This document shows, piece by piece, positions 8,829 through 18,559 of a DNA stretch of 34,634 nt. Position 1 is the first letter of the stretch; every line of letters begins with the position of its first letter. The notes under the pieces were generated by a model. That model had not been told where the DNA came from. It did no database searches and was given only the letters and a program-made list of their open reading frames with translations. A program made the translations under genes and the position numbers. This DNA is from Undibacterium sp. (lineage in GTDB: Bacteria; Pseudomonadota; Gammaproteobacteria; Burkholderiales; Burkholderiaceae_D), in NCBI GenBank assembly GCA_025352365.1, contig JANXTO010000265.1:1-34634 (forward strand), read 5' to 3'.

Positions 8829-8982
8829 GGATGTTTCCCTAGAGAGCGGCAAATAACCCAATATTTTTTCATACAGATATGACCTTACGATGACCAAAAG
8901 GTTTTTTATCCATCTGTAAGTGAGCTCGTGTCTTGTTGCGCCAACATTGAACGCTAAGATCAACAGGTTATTAATGCGATGT

Positions 8983-9306
8983 CTAAGTATTCGTGCTGGA
9001 ATGCAGTAATACGACGCCGGCAATAATCAGTAGTATGCCGATGATTTTGGGTATGCTGATACCCTCATTAAACAAGAACACGCCTAAAATGGACGTAGCT
9101 ACCGTCCCTACTCCAGACCAGACGGCATAGGCTATGCCGATTTCTAAACGACGCATGACAACTGACAATCCCCAAAACGCCAATCCATAGCCAACCACCA
9201 CAATCGAGGACGGAATAATTTTGGTAAAACCATCTGATAGACGTAAATTAATCGTCGCGATGACTTCGCTCAAAATGGTCAACATGAGTAGGAGCCAGGG
9301 ATTCAA
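8983..9306 (-). CDS. Small multidrug resistance (SMR) efflux protein, EmrE-like
   Basis: The longest open frame begins at 9366, but a TTG at 9304-9306 is the better start. It follows a GGAAA stretch and yields a 107-residue protein beginning MNPWLLL. Its essential proton/drug-binding glutamate then falls at position 14 (SEVIAT), exactly as in EmrE. Four transmembrane helices are evident, with LRLSDGFTK after helix 1 and the GIAYAVWSGVG motif in helix 3. SMR proteins work as dual-topology dimers that exchange protons for cationic compounds such as quaternary amines or guanidinium. It lies on the same strand as the transporter operon, 154 bases upstream of the binding-protein gene. Confidence 0.88.
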   Translation of the reverse strand: MNPWLLLMLTILSEVIATINLRLSDGFTKIIPSSIVVVGYGLAFWGLSVVMRRLEIGIAYAVWSGVGTVATSILGVFLFNEGISIPKIIGILLIIAGVVLLHSSTNT

Positions 9307-9393
9307 ATTTTTTCCAATACAGTACAAATGAGTTGAGTCAAGAAATCCTAAAGTTGTGCCTTGCACTTCTGCACTAACAAGCTTGTGTGAGGA

Positions 9394-10719
9394 CTATTTG
9401 GTGGCAGCTGGCGCACGTTGTTCAAGGCGCAGACCAACCGCGCTGCGCGCCGGAAAACCTTTCCAATAAGTGTGATCACTTTTAAACGTGCCATTAGGTT
9501 CAGCTGACCATTTGCCGTCTTTAGCGTTCTCTACCAGGCTCAGGTAGGAATCCATAGAGGATTCTTTTTTCAAATATTTACCCAAAAAAATCGTACTAAA
9601 ATGCTGCGCAATATTATTCATCCGGGTGTTATCCCATACTGCGTCGATATAATGTTCGGCCGGAATAACTTTAAGATTAGGGACCGGCAACCAGGTTTCT
9701 TTAGGGGCAGGTATAGGTGCACCTGCATTGTGGTTAGCGTTTTCATAGGTGAGCAAATAACGTGGCGCATTGACGCTGGCCTCAAAAATATTTCTCACCC
9801 CCGGCGAATAACCAGATACATCATCTGCGCTACCTGCAACAAAAAATACTGGGATTTTGATCCCCGCTAATCCTGATGCATCCCAGAAACCGGCATTCCA
9901 TCCCCAGGGGGCAAATACCACTGCCGCTTTAATGCGCGTATCAATTGAAGCGACATAGTCGGCGTTATCTGATTGACGCACCGCTAAAGCACCGTTCGGT
10001 GTACCCCAAGAAAAACCGACACTCGCAGCCGTAACTCCGGCACCAATAGTGTTCAGCGCGCCATACCCGCCCATGGAATAACCGATCAATCCAGTCATAT
10101 CCGCATTGATCATGCCTTTGAGAGAATCGGTCGAATCATTGTTGAGTTTTGCCATCGCATTAAGTACGAACAACTGATCCAGTGAACGATTTAATAGTGT
10201 GCTGCCAAAAGTACCTTGATCGCTATAGGTACTATCAGCATGATCAATCGACGCAACAACATAGCCTTTGCTTGATAAATTTTCTGCTAAGTGGCTTAGC
10301 AAAAAACGATTGCCCGGATAGCCATGCGACACAATCAATAAAGGATAGGGTCCGCCAGAACGATCCGCTACGGCATTGCGTACCGCTTTGCCATGCAAGG
10401 TCACTTCTGTTTTACCGTCTCGTGTCATGGCGCGTAAATCACCCGAATTAGGCTGATCTTTCTCTAACTTTGCTGGATACCAGACTTCTACCGTCACTGG
10501 CCGGTCGTAATACGGTGTTGGTAATCCCGGCTTGGCATGGACGATATCCAGCTGGTGTAGATTAGTAAAATTAAACGTCTTTACCCCGATAGAAAACTTG
10601 CCGTAGCGTGCAAGCTCTGGCGCATCAGGGCGGATCGTATCGATATGGTTGTCCTCAGCACTCACATCGATGGCGAGACACGATAACAACATAAATCCAA
10701 CTAAGCCAAATTTCAGCAT
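9394..10719 (-). CDS. Secreted alpha/beta hydrolase (dienelactone hydrolase / PAF-acetylhydrolase-like)
   Basis: A 441-residue exported hydrolase. Residues 1-21 form a Sec signal peptide (MLKFGLVGFMLLSCLAIDVSA). The core contains the oxyanion strand IVSHGYPGNR (129-138) and nucleophile elbow GYSMGG (213-218, Ser215). A later VFFVAGSADD stretch carries the likely acid, and the catalytic His is in ENANHNAG. Homologues are annotated as dienelactone hydrolases or platelet-activating-factor acetylhydrolases; the substrate is unknown. AAGG precedes the ATG by about seven bases. It is transcribed divergently from the TonB receptor gene across a 560-base gap, which suggests a shared nutrient: the receptor imports what the hydrolase releases. 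That link is inference. Confidence 0.8.
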   Translation of the reverse strand: MLKFGLVGFMLLSCLAIDVSAEDNHIDTIRPDAPELARYGKFSIGVKTFNFTNLHQLDIVHAKPGLPTPYYDRPVTVEVWYPAKLEKDQPNSGDLRAMTRDGKTEVTLHGKAVRNAVADRSGGPYPLLIVSHGYPGNRFLLSHLAENLSSKGYVVASIDHADSTYSDQGTFGSTLLNRSLDQLFVLNAMAKLNNDSTDSLKGMINADMTGLIGYSMGGYGALNTIGAGVTAASVGFSWGTPNGALAVRQSDNADYVASIDTRIKAAVVFAPWGWNAGFWDASGLAGIKIPVFFVAGSADDVSGYSPGVRNIFEASVNAPRYLLTYENANHNAGAPIPAPKETWLPVPNLKVIPAEHYIDAVWDNTRMNNIAQHFSTIFLGKYLKKESSMDSYLSLVENAKDGKWSAEPNGTFKSDHTYWKGFPARSAVGLRLEQRAPAATK

Positions 10720-10821
10720 ATATACCTTTTAGACCTTTTGAAATGAAGTTCCGATGTCTGCTTGACGGGCATCAGGGCAAAGCAGTACAAGTTTGTTTGT
10801 AAGGATTGAGGAAGCAGGAAT

Positions 10822-10906
10822 TTTAATATACTCCCCCATTATTTCAATAAATATATCTTATCGTCCAATGATTGTATGGACGATAAATAATACTCCCCAT
10901 TTATTC
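10822..10906 (+). repeat. Dispersed intergenic repeat, copy A
   Basis: Two ATACTCCCC motifs in the same orientation (10828-10836 and 10890-10898) flank a perfect 10-base inverted repeat: TTATCGTCCA (10858-10867) and TGGACGATAA (10877-10886), with a nine-base loop. The left half aligns with the reverse complement of copy C (TTTTAATATACTCCCC then ATTA), and the right half with copy B (TGGACRATAAATAATACT). It is either a non-coding mobile repeat or a shared operator. Confidence 0.65.
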
Positions 10907-11010
10907 TGTGAGCGTATCTGAAAATATTTTTATATCTGACGGCTCAATTTTAGGGACTACTTTCGTTACTGTTTTGCGTCACTAAGCTACATCATTGCCG
11001 CACATTTCCA

Positions 11011-11060
11011 GCTAAATTTTTAGCGGCGACAGCATTGCATCTAGCGTAAATTTTTACCGC
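11011..11060 (+). promoter_or_regulatory. Candidate paired operator upstream of the TonB receptor gene
   Basis: GCTAAATTTTTAGC (11011-11024) and GCGTAAATTTTTACCGC (11044-11060) are near-palindromes sharing a TAAATTTTTA core, with their left ends 33 bases apart, about three helical turns. Same-face spacing is typical of cooperative regulator sites. They lie about 220-270 bases before the receptor start. No regulator is known for them, so this is only a candidate. Confidence 0.35.
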
Positions 11061-11279
11061 ATCTTTTACCCTAAGTTTATGTCACTGAAATGACGAGACT
11101 ACAAACCAACATCAAACTGTGGTGAAAAAGTTGATTGGTGCCTATTTGTTGCGAGTGTCATTTTTTCGTCATATCACCACGCTACAGTGCGCTACGTTGA
11201 GGTCAATTTTGGTCTACTACTTCACGAACACCATTACATCAATTCAGATCAATTATTTATCCACCGAAGGGATAGAACT

Positions 11280-13493
11280 GTGTCACACAATTTTCGCAAT
11301 TTTCGATACACGCCTCTTTATCTGATTTTGTTGCAAGCTTTTGCCAGCAACGCATTTGCGCAAGAAACGCAAAATGAGCCTATCAATGTCACAATTTTTG
11401 GCCAAGGTAAAACACGCCAAGTACAAGACATTACCAAAGATGATTTGATGAAGGTTTTGCCAGGATCAAGCCCGTTAAAGACATTGGACAAATTACCTGG
11501 CGTCTCATTCCAGTCCGCCGATCCTTTTGGCGCGTATGAATGGTCGACCCGTTTCAGCGTACGTGGATTCAATCAGAATCAAATGGGATTTACCTTAGAC
11601 AATGTGCCATTGGGCGACATGAGCTACGGCAATAACAACGGCCTTCATATCAGCCGTGCGATTTCTTCTGAAAATATTGGCCGAGTAACTTTATCTCAAG
11701 GCGCGGGTGCTGTTGGTACAGCATCGACCAGTAACTTAGGTGGCACGGTTCAATTTTTCTCATCAGACCCGACGAACGATATGGGTTTCAGCGCAGCACA
11801 AACAGTTGGCAGTGACAGCACCTACCGCACCTTTGCCCGTGTTGATACTGGTTTGTTATCCACAGGAACCAAAGCGTATTTCAGCGTAACACGTCAACGT
11901 GCAGACAAATGGAAAGGCGCAGGTCCGCAAGATCAAGACCAATTTAACTCAAAATTGGTACATGTTTTTGGCGAGAATAAACTGACGGCTTTTTTCAATT
12001 ATTCTGATCGTCGCGAGACTGACTATCAAGATATGTCCATAGAAATGGTTAAGCGTCTTGGGTACAAGTGGGACAATTACCAACCTGATTGGCAGCGTGC
12101 AGTCAACGCAGCAAAAGGTATCTTTACCGGTGGCGTAAATAGTCTGGATGATGCGTATTATCTTGGTAGCGGCCTGCGTAAAGATTATTTGTTTGGTGCG
12201 ACCTTAGACAATAAATTAGGTGAATCGACGTATTTAAAAACCACGGTTTACCATCACAGCAATGAAGGTCAAGGCCATTGGTACACACCGTACACGCCAT
12301 CTACCAACGGTATTCCTATTTCTATTCGCACCACCGAGTATTCAATCAGCCGTGATGGATTGATCTCTGATGTGACATGGGACGTCGGCCAACATTCAGT
12401 GAACGCTGGTTTTTGGGGCGAGCGCAGCCTGCATACTCTGACCAGAAATTTTTATGATGTCAGCGGACCGCAAGATACCAATTATTTCTTAAGCAATCCG
12501 ACCAGTACAGGATTCAAGCAAGACTTTACGACGACGACGACACAGTTCTATGCGCAAGATACAGTGTCTTTAATGGCAGATCAGTTAAAACTGAACTTTG
12601 GTTTTAAAACACCGAAAGTCACGATTAATTCGACTAGTCTGATCGGTACACGTGCGGCAGGTCAAATTGTAGCGAAAAAGACGTTTTTACCGCAATTGGG
12701 CTTGAGCTACTCGCTGAATAAAAATGACGAGCTGTTCACTAGCTTGTCTCAAAATATGCGCGCTTACCAACCGGGCGTCAACGGTCCTTTCTCGCAAACT
12801 CAAACTGCGTTTAATTTAAGTTCTGCAACGATTAAACCTGAGACTTCTACTACACTTGACTTGGGCTATCGCTTTAAACGCGACAATCTGGTTGGCTCTG
12901 TCGCTGCTTATTACGCTAACTTCGATGACCGTCTGTTGCAGGTGGCAACTTGTGCGGGGATTGTCGGTTGCCCAAGCACCTTCGTCAACGTCGGTAAAGT
13001 TCAGACTAGCGGTGTAGAAGCTGCGGCCATGTGGACTTTGATGAAAGACTGGTCATGGTTTAACTCTCTGACGTACAACAATTCGCAATATAAATCTAAC
13101 TATCTGGACAACGGAAAAGTCGTCAATATCGAAGGCAAGCAAGTTGTTGACTCACCAAAAGTGATGTTTAAGACAGAAGTGTCGTATGAGAATCCAGTCT
13201 GGTTTACCCGACTTGGCGGTAAGTTCACAGACAAGCGCTTCTATACCTACACTAATGATGCACAGGTTCCGTCATACGTGATCATGAATTTGTCTGCTGG
13301 CTACAAACAAAAGAGCTTTATGGGACTGAAAGACTTCTCTGTACAAGTCAATGTTGAGAACTTATTAGACAAACAGTATTTCAGCACGATAGGCTCAAAT
13401 GGTTTTACTACATCTGATCCAACTGGCACTTTCCAGACCTTGCTGACCGGTGCTCCTCGTCAACTGTTTGTAACGATTAGCGGACGTCTGTAA
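11280..13493 (+). CDS. TonB-dependent outer-membrane receptor
   Basis: A 737-residue receptor. The longest frame opens at 11187, but the GTG at 11280 has AAGGGA seven bases upstream and gives a clean signal peptide (MSHNFRNFRYTPLYLILLQA to SNAFA, cleavage before QETQ). A plug domain follows, with PGSSPLKTLDKLPGVSFQ, an ADPFGAYEWSTRFSVRGF segment and FTLDNVPLGD. The long C-terminal beta barrel has repeated aromatic-rich strands and ends in GAPRQLFVTISGRL. Such proteins import siderophores, vitamins or oligomers using TonB energy. The ligand cannot be told from sequence, and no Fur-like site was seen upstream. A strong bidirectional terminator follows at 13516-13553. Confidence 0.9.
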   Translation: MSHNFRNFRYTPLYLILLQAFASNAFAQETQNEPINVTIFGQGKTRQVQDITKDDLMKVLPGSSPLKTLDKLPGVSFQSADPFGAYEWSTRFSVRGFNQNQMGFTLDNVPLGDMSYGNNNGLHISRAISSENIGRVTLSQGAGAVGTASTSNLGGTVQFFSSDPTNDMGFSAAQTVGSDSTYRTFARVDTGLLSTGTKAYFSVTRQRADKWKGAGPQDQDQFNSKLVHVFGENKLTAFFNYSDRRETDYQDMSIEMVKRLGYKWDNYQPDWQRAVNAAKGIFTGGVNSLDDAYYLGSGLRKDYLFGATLDNKLGESTYLKTTVYHHSNEGQGHWYTPYTPSTNGIPISIRTTEYSISRDGLISDVTWDVGQHSVNAGFWGERSLHTLTRNFYDVSGPQDTNYFLSNPTSTGFKQDFTTTTTQFYAQDTVSLMADQLKLNFGFKTPKVTINSTSLIGTRAAGQIVAKKTFLPQLGLSYSLNKNDELFTSLSQNMRAYQPGVNGPFSQTQTAFNLSSATIKPETSTTLDLGYRFKRDNLVGSVAAYYANFDDRLLQVATCAGIVGCPSTFVNVGKVQTSGVEAAAMWTLMKDWSWFNSLTYNNSQYKSNYLDNGKVVNIEGKQVVDSPKVMFKTEVSYENPVWFTRLGGKFTDKRFYTYTNDAQVPSYVIMNLSAGYKQKSFMGLKDFSVQVNVENLLDKQYFSTIGSNGFTTSDPTGTFQTLLTGAPRQLFVTISGRL

Positions 13494-13515
13494 TTCTTTT
13501 TTTGTCGTTGAAATT

Positions 13516-13553
13516 AAAAATGGAGTGCTGTATCTGTATAGCACTCCATTTTT
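13516..13553. terminator. Bidirectional terminator between the TonB receptor and MBL-fold genes
   Basis: A perfect stem: AAAAATGGAGTGCT (13516-13529) pairs with AGCACTCCATTTTT (13540-13553) around a ten-base loop. It has A and T runs on both sides, so it can serve the receptor gene on the plus strand and the convergent metallo-hydrolase gene on the minus strand. Confidence 0.9.
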
Positions 13554-13581
13554 ATTCTTTACTTGAGTACGTAATAGAAGA

Positions 13582-14577
13582 TTAGCAACCTGCGACGCAT
13601 TTAGCCTCTTTATCAAACTCCATGGTTTTTCCGCTTAAGGGAACGTAGGTTGGCACTTTTACCGCAGTTTTAAATTCCATAGTTTTACTTCCTTCGATTA
13701 ATTTCCCCTCCTTAGTCGCGGCCTCATTTGCGTGTGATGCGATCACAGCATTCGGTTTAACCAGATCATTAATCACATAGGCAGCTTCTTGAGGGCCAGT
13801 TGAAAAAGTGCCGCCAATATTTAATACTGCCAGCTTGGCTTTATAAAACCGTCGCACAACGGCCTCCTGATCGGCGATGATGCCGGTATCTCCCGACAAG
13901 TACACGACGAGTCCATTTGAAAATGTGAGAACGTAACCTCCAGCAGGGCCGACATACGCGGTCAGGCCATTACTGGAGAGTGTGTCTGAAAGAGGTGCTG
14001 CCAGGAACTTAGAATCCAGTCCGTTAGAGTGAGCGGCAGGGACACTCGCAATTTTGACTCCGCCGATTTTGCTCTGCCCACCGAACCGGACTAGCTGAAC
14101 AAGGTCGGTACTACCTCCGGCTTCTTTAATTCTGCGGGAGAAAAAGCTAGCCATCTCACCGCCAACAAATAGTTTCGCCTTCTTGCTCAAGACCACCTCT
14201 TCCATCACCGATGATGGAATACTTTTTACTGAGAAATCAGGGGCAGAGCATGATCCAGCATTCGCAGTCGCCTGATGGATGTCGCCTAGATGATCGCCAT
14301 GCACATGACTCAGCAGGACGCCATCAATTTTGCCTAATCGCGTGTCAGTTCCACCGCGCACCGTACGACCAGCATCGTAAAGAATACGAGTGCCATCGGG
14401 GTCTTCAAAAATCAAAGCACGATCGGCCGCACAGAACTCACCGTCGTGGCTGCCTAAGGGCGTCACTTTCACCGTAGCTTCTGCTGCGACAGCAGGTGCA
14501 GCGAGTCCCCCAAAACAAAATAAGGCGACCAACAAGCCAGAGAAAATTGACCTATTTACTAGTGCTGTAGTTTTCAT
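13582..14577 (-). CDS. Periplasmic metallo-beta-lactamase-fold hydrolase
   Basis: A 331-residue exported MBL-fold protein. Its signal peptide ends near AAPAVAA (26-32). The metal motif HVHGDH (91-96) provides His91, His93, Asp95 and His96. Further conserved positions are YLSGDTG (metal-bridging Asp) and IASHANE (late His). It resembles the UPF0173/UlaG-like group of broad hydrolases more than true beta-lactamases, and its substrate is unknown. GGAG lies about seven bases before the ATG. It follows the tannase-like gene on the same strand by 61 bases, so the two are probably cotranscribed and may act on related extracellular or periplasmic substrates. Confidence 0.8.
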   Translation of the reverse strand: MKTTALVNRSIFSGLLVALFCFGGLAAPAVAAEATVKVTPLGSHDGEFCAADRALIFEDPDGTRILYDAGRTVRGGTDTRLGKIDGVLLSHVHGDHLGDIHQATANAGSCSAPDFSVKSIPSSVMEEVVLSKKAKLFVGGEMASFFSRRIKEAGGSTDLVQLVRFGGQSKIGGVKIASVPAAHSNGLDSKFLAAPLSDTLSSNGLTAYVGPAGGYVLTFSNGLVVYLSGDTGIIADQEAVVRRFYKAKLAVLNIGGTFSTGPQEAAYVINDLVKPNAVIASHANEAATKEGKLIEGSKTMEFKTAVKVPTYVPLSGKTMEFDKEAKCVAGC

Positions 14578-14638
14578 TATCGTTCTCCAGATTAGACATT
14601 AAAATATGTTCAACATGATTTGGTGATCGATTCCGACC

Positions 14639-16363
14639 CTACTTGACCGAACAAACATAGTTTGTCGCCAAATTCATATCGCCCTGCCCTGCATATTTTG
14701 GCCAGCTGGGATACTCACACAAAGGACGGGTACGACCCGGCACCCCGGCACTGTCAGCGACTATTTGCGGTGATGGTGGTGTGTTGTGCTCAACCCAGTT
14801 CTCCAGTGTGGTTAATGAATCCCATGAGGCATTGAATACGCTACTGACAGCATGGCCATAACCCGGGATTTCGTAATAACGCATGAAGCTATCGACCTTT
14901 GTTGTACCCATGACTTGTTTCACATGCTCATAGTATTGTTCGGTGGCTCTGGTGCTGACTAATGCGTCTGCCATCCCATGTGCCATCAATATTTTTCCGC
15001 CCCTAGCTCTAAATGCGGAGAGATCAAATTGAGTCACATCTTGAATTGTAGTTAGTGCGATCACGCGTGACTGGTAAGCGCCCGGATTTTGCGGATCGAA
15101 TAGCAAGCTGTTAAAACTAGCGTCACGAGTGACGAAATACTTCACCCATTGATCCCAGAAGGTACTTCCGTAAGGTGGGCTTGTGCTGGCGGTGACTAGC
15201 GGCATGGGGTTGGCAGGTTGCTCAGTACCATAGGCTAAGGTCAGGACGGTCGGTTGTAGCGGACTTTTGTTAGGGATGCCGAAGTCTGTGCCCCAGGTAT
15301 TAAAGCCAGGGTACTGTGTTTCGCCTGTTGCCAGTCTGTAATTCAGTGTCAGCGGAGTATTGACGACATTGAATGCGGCGATCTGCGCATCCGATAAGCA
15401 AGTGTCGCCCGTATCAGCGCCTCCGACGCAACGCACAACAGCAGGATTAAACGTCACGTTACAAGCGGCGATATTGCTAATCAGGCCGTCAGCAACCCCG
15501 TCCAGATTATCGCAAGCTACCATCGCTGCGTCATACAGCACTTTCCGTTTGACTCGATTGGAATAGGCGCCCGGCTTGGCGAGCTCTCTGGTGATGCGTC
15601 CAAACTGCAAATCCAGGCTAGCGGCATTCCAGGCCGGATATAAAACAATCGCGCCATCAAAGTCTTGCGGCCAATTTGTTACTGCGATGAGTGCTTCGCG
15701 CCCTCCGGTAGAGCCACCGGCAAAATAGGTTTTTGATGGCGCCACGCCATAGCGTTGTTGAATTAAATAAGTCGCTACATCATGAGTTTTTTTCAGCGCA
15801 TCGCTGGAGAAATTCTTTAAAGCCTCGTCGTTGGCACCAAAAGTACCATCACGACTTCCGTTAGCATTGGCCTGATGACCAGAATCGCTGCCGTAGGTCG
15901 CATAGCCACGTCCTAAGGGCAACAATTTATCAACGGGTCCTGCTGGCACATTACCGAGACCTGTAGCAAGAGTGCCGTTATAGCCACCGCCGCCAAACAT
16001 CATCGCTTTTTTGTTCCAGACTGTCGGCAGATTTAGCTGAAATTTAATCTGTGGTGCAGCAGGGTCAACAGGCTTGATCGCACCGATGATTTTGCAATAT
16101 TCACCCAAAGCAGTTGCACCAGAACCGGCAGCCGCAATCGTCATCGCACTGGTGATCACGGCACCCGTCGTTGGCAACGAGATCGATTTGGGTGAAACTA
16201 TCAGCGCGCCCAATTCTGCGCAGCTGATCGGCTTGGCGATAACAACAGGAGCACCAGAATCTGTCGCGCGCGGTTGCATTTCTCCACAACCGGCGATGCC
16301 AGCACTTAATAACATCAGCGAAACTAGTAATACCTTTCGATCAAGCCGCAATTTCATGTTCAT
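14639..16363 (-). CDS. Tannase/feruloyl-esterase family lipoprotein lacking the CS-D-HC cysteines
   Basis: A 574-residue lipoprotein: GIAGC (22-26) is a lipobox with Cys26 lipidated. The tannase fold is clear from MMFGGGGYNG (121-130), YATYGSDSGHQ (154-164), the nucleophile elbow AGGSTGGREAL (Ser218), DFDGAIVLYPAWN, HGMADALV (acid Asp466) and PGYGHAVS (His504). Family enzymes hydrolyse gallate or ferulate esters, and most carry Cys residues next to the catalytic Ser and His that form a disulfide (CS-D-HC motif). Here both neighbours are replaced (Gly217 and Ala505), as if lost together. GGAGTGAGAC precedes the ATG. Likely cotranscribed with the MBL hydrolase gene downstream. Confidence 0.85.
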   Translation of the reverse strand: MNMKLRLDRKVLLVSLMLLSAGIAGCGEMQPRATDSGAPVVIAKPISCAELGALIVSPKSISLPTTGAVITSAMTIAAAGSGATALGEYCKIIGAIKPVDPAAPQIKFQLNLPTVWNKKAMMFGGGGYNGTLATGLGNVPAGPVDKLLPLGRGYATYGSDSGHQANANGSRDGTFGANDEALKNFSSDALKKTHDVATYLIQQRYGVAPSKTYFAGGSTGGREALIAVTNWPQDFDGAIVLYPAWNAASLDLQFGRITRELAKPGAYSNRVKRKVLYDAAMVACDNLDGVADGLISNIAACNVTFNPAVVRCVGGADTGDTCLSDAQIAAFNVVNTPLTLNYRLATGETQYPGFNTWGTDFGIPNKSPLQPTVLTLAYGTEQPANPMPLVTASTSPPYGSTFWDQWVKYFVTRDASFNSLLFDPQNPGAYQSRVIALTTIQDVTQFDLSAFRARGGKILMAHGMADALVSTRATEQYYEHVKQVMGTTKVDSFMRYYEIPGYGHAVSSVFNASWDSLTTLENWVEHNTPPSPQIVADSAGVPGRTRPLCEYPSWPKYAGQGDMNLATNYVCSVK

Positions 16364-16457
16364 GTCTCACTCCAATTGAATATTTTTAGATTTATTTTTT
16401 TTAATTTATTTGCAGGCTATATTGCCAGTCAAATGTTGCTAGTTTGAATTTTCAAAC

Positions 16458-18341
16458 CTATCTGATTAGTAATTTCTGCTTACTTTTACTGCTATTTAAT
16501 TTTCTCTGTGAGTCCACCCGTTTTACAACTTCATTGCTACCCAGTTTAAATACCGCAACTGTTCTGGATAAATTGACTGCCTGTTCTTGCAGACTTTGTG
16601 CCGCCGCCGCCGCTTGTTCTACTAAAGCCGCATTTTGCTGTGTCATATCATCCATATGGGTGATGGCACCGTTGACTTCTTCAATCCCGGTGCTTTGCTC
16701 CTGACTTGCTGCGGTAATCTCATTCATGATGTCGGCAACACGTTGAATCGAAGACACAATCTCTTGCATCGTTTTGCCCGCTTCATCTACCAGCGCACTT
16801 CCAATGTCGACTTTATCAACCGAGTCACCAATCAGGGCTTTAATTTCTTTTGCAGCACTAGCTGATCGTTGTGCCAAATTACGCACCTCAGATGCGACCA
16901 CGGCAAAGCCTCGCCCCTGCTCGCCAGCACGTGCTGCTTCGACCGCTGCATTCAATGCCAAAATATTAGTTTGAAACGCAATGCCATCAATCACGCCAAT
17001 AATATCGACCACCTTGCGTGAGCTATCTTTGATTGAGCCCATAGTCTCCACCACGCGCGCCACCACCTTGCCACCAGATGCGGCAACATCAGATGCGGAT
17101 ACCGCAAGTTTGTTTGCCTGATGCGCATTCTCAGCATTGATTTTGACGGTTGAGGTTAATTCCTCCATCGTGCTGGCGGTTTCTTCCAGCGACCCTGCCT
17201 GCGCTTCGGTACGTGCGGATAAATCAGCATTGCCAGCAGCAATCTCGCCTGATGCACCTTTGACCGATTCGCTGGCAGTCCTGATCTCGATTAAAACCGA
17301 TTCAATCTTATCGACGAAACGATTAAATGCGCTTGAAATTTGCGCCAGCTCGTCACCACCTTCGGTGTCAAGACGGTGAGTTAAATCGCCATCGCCTGAA
17401 GCGATCTCAGTCATTGCATCACGCACAAGCGCCATCCGTTTGAGTGACTGCGATACCAGCACCGTCAATAGCAACACCGCTAATACGGTCAGTACAATTG
17501 CAGTTACCGCAGACGATACCAGCAAGGCACTCAACACTTGGGTCGCCTCTGACTTATCGAGTGCAATCGCCAACAGCCAATCAGTACCAGCGATCTGGGT
17601 CACATAGAGCAAATCCTCACGACCACCAAAATTCGCTTCACTACTGCCTTTTGATGTATTGATTTCTTCCAGCCGTTTGACGGACAGTGAGGGATCCATA
17701 TCCGCCAATGGTTTAAGCATCAGATCTTGATTGGGATGCGCAATAATGTTGCCCTTGCTCTTATCAACCAAAAATGCAAAGCTGTTTGGCGTCGGCTTAA
17801 TCGCTTTTACGTTGCTCACTACCGAGTCTAGTAATACATCTGATGCCACTACCGCTGATACTTGACCGGCAGAGCCGATAGCCTCGGCAAAGGTGACTAA
17901 TAATTTACCGGTACTGGCGCTGGTGTACGGAGAAGTCACTACCGGGCCGCTGATCTGAGCAGCCTTAACATACCAAGGACGTGCCGTTGGGTCATAGTCA
18001 GCAGCGCGAGTACGCTGTTCAGAAAAGGCGTGATGTTTATCCGCGTAGCCAATATACGAAAGATCAAAACCACCAGCCTGCTGCGCCGCTTTTAAGGCCG
18101 GAATAGGATCAGGCGCATCTACAGCGAGCTTAATAGAGGACACCACGGTTTTTTGAGATTTGACCCATTCTGCAATCGTTGACGCATTATTCTGTGATAA
18201 CTGAGTCATCTGGCTATTCAATGACTCCAGCATGCGGGACTTGGTCGTGAAAAAGTTGGCGAGGACGATAGAAAACATTCCCAACATCACGATAGAAACG
18301 CAAATAGCAATGAGCTTGTTACGCAAAGATAAAGAAGCCAT
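16458..18341 (-). CDS. Methyl-accepting chemotaxis protein with a periplasmic dCache-type sensor
   Basis: A 627-residue chemoreceptor. A transmembrane segment at about 9-30 precedes a periplasmic double-Cache domain (about 35-275) containing RPWYVKAA and [18 protein letters not shown] second membrane segment (about 278-300), a HAMP domain and a long coiled-coil signalling domain follow. The hairpin tip reads [18 protein letters not shown] and [18 protein letters not shown], the contact for CheA and CheW. There is no C-terminal NWETF-type pentapeptide for CheR tethering. dCache sensors of this type often bind amino acids, amines or organic acids; the ligand is unknown. It is a single gene with AT-rich flanks. 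Confidence 0.93.
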   Translation of the reverse strand: MASLSLRNKLIAICVSIVMLGMFSIVLANFFTTKSRMLESLNSQMTQLSQNNASTIAEWVKSQKTVVSSIKLAVDAPDPIPALKAAQQAGGFDLSYIGYADKHHAFSEQRTRAADYDPTARPWYVKAAQISGPVVTSPYTSASTGKLLVTFAEAIGSAGQVSAVVASDVLLDSVVSNVKAIKPTPNSFAFLVDKSKGNIIAHPNQDLMLKPLADMDPSLSVKRLEEINTSKGSSEANFGGREDLLYVTQIAGTDWLLAIALDKSEATQVLSALLVSSAVTAIVLTVLAVLLLTVLVSQSLKRMALVRDAMTEIASGDGDLTHRLDTEGGDELAQISSAFNRFVDKIESVLIEIRTASESVKGASGEIAAGNADLSARTEAQAGSLEETASTMEELTSTVKINAENAHQANKLAVSASDVAASGGKVVARVVETMGSIKDSSRKVVDIIGVIDGIAFQTNILALNAAVEAARAGEQGRGFAVVASEVRNLAQRSASAAKEIKALIGDSVDKVDIGSALVDEAGKTMQEIVSSIQRVADIMNEITAASQEQSTGIEEVNGAITHMDDMTQQNAALVEQAAAAAQSLQEQAVNLSRTVAVFKLGSNEVVKRVDSQRKLNSSKSKQKLLIR

Positions 18342-18559
18342 TCAAATTCCCCTCAGAAATTGTAATAAATTAAATGATCGTTATGTACTCAGGATAACTT
18401 AATTCAGTCACTTATTCAGTTACTTAATCTTCCTTGTATTGATGGTCATGATCAATTGGATATGGACAAAAGGGATTACATAAAATATTGTGAGTAAGGT
18501 GAAATAACATTAAGTCTGAGTGACTTAGCTTGATTCAGAATAATTAATTTAAGGAAAAA

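Larger units (their letters stand above)
10720..11279. other. Divergent intergenic region with a repeat and paired AT-rich palindromes
   Basis: This 560-base gap between the hydrolase and TonB receptor genes holds copy A of the dispersed repeat (10822-10906) and two similar AT-rich palindromes 33 bases apart (11011-11024 and 11044-11060). An open frame runs into the receptor gene from 11187, but the ribosome site and signal peptide place the real start at 11280. I see no RNA gene. Confidence 0.6.

Noticed and set aside
8829-9023. N-terminal extension of the substrate-binding protein
   Set aside because: It would place 65 residues before an ideal signal peptide; the ATG at 8828 has a ribosome site.
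11187-11279. Upstream extension of the TonB receptor frame
   Set aside because: The extension has no ribosome site and would bury the signal peptide; GTG at 11280 has AAGGGA at proper spacing.
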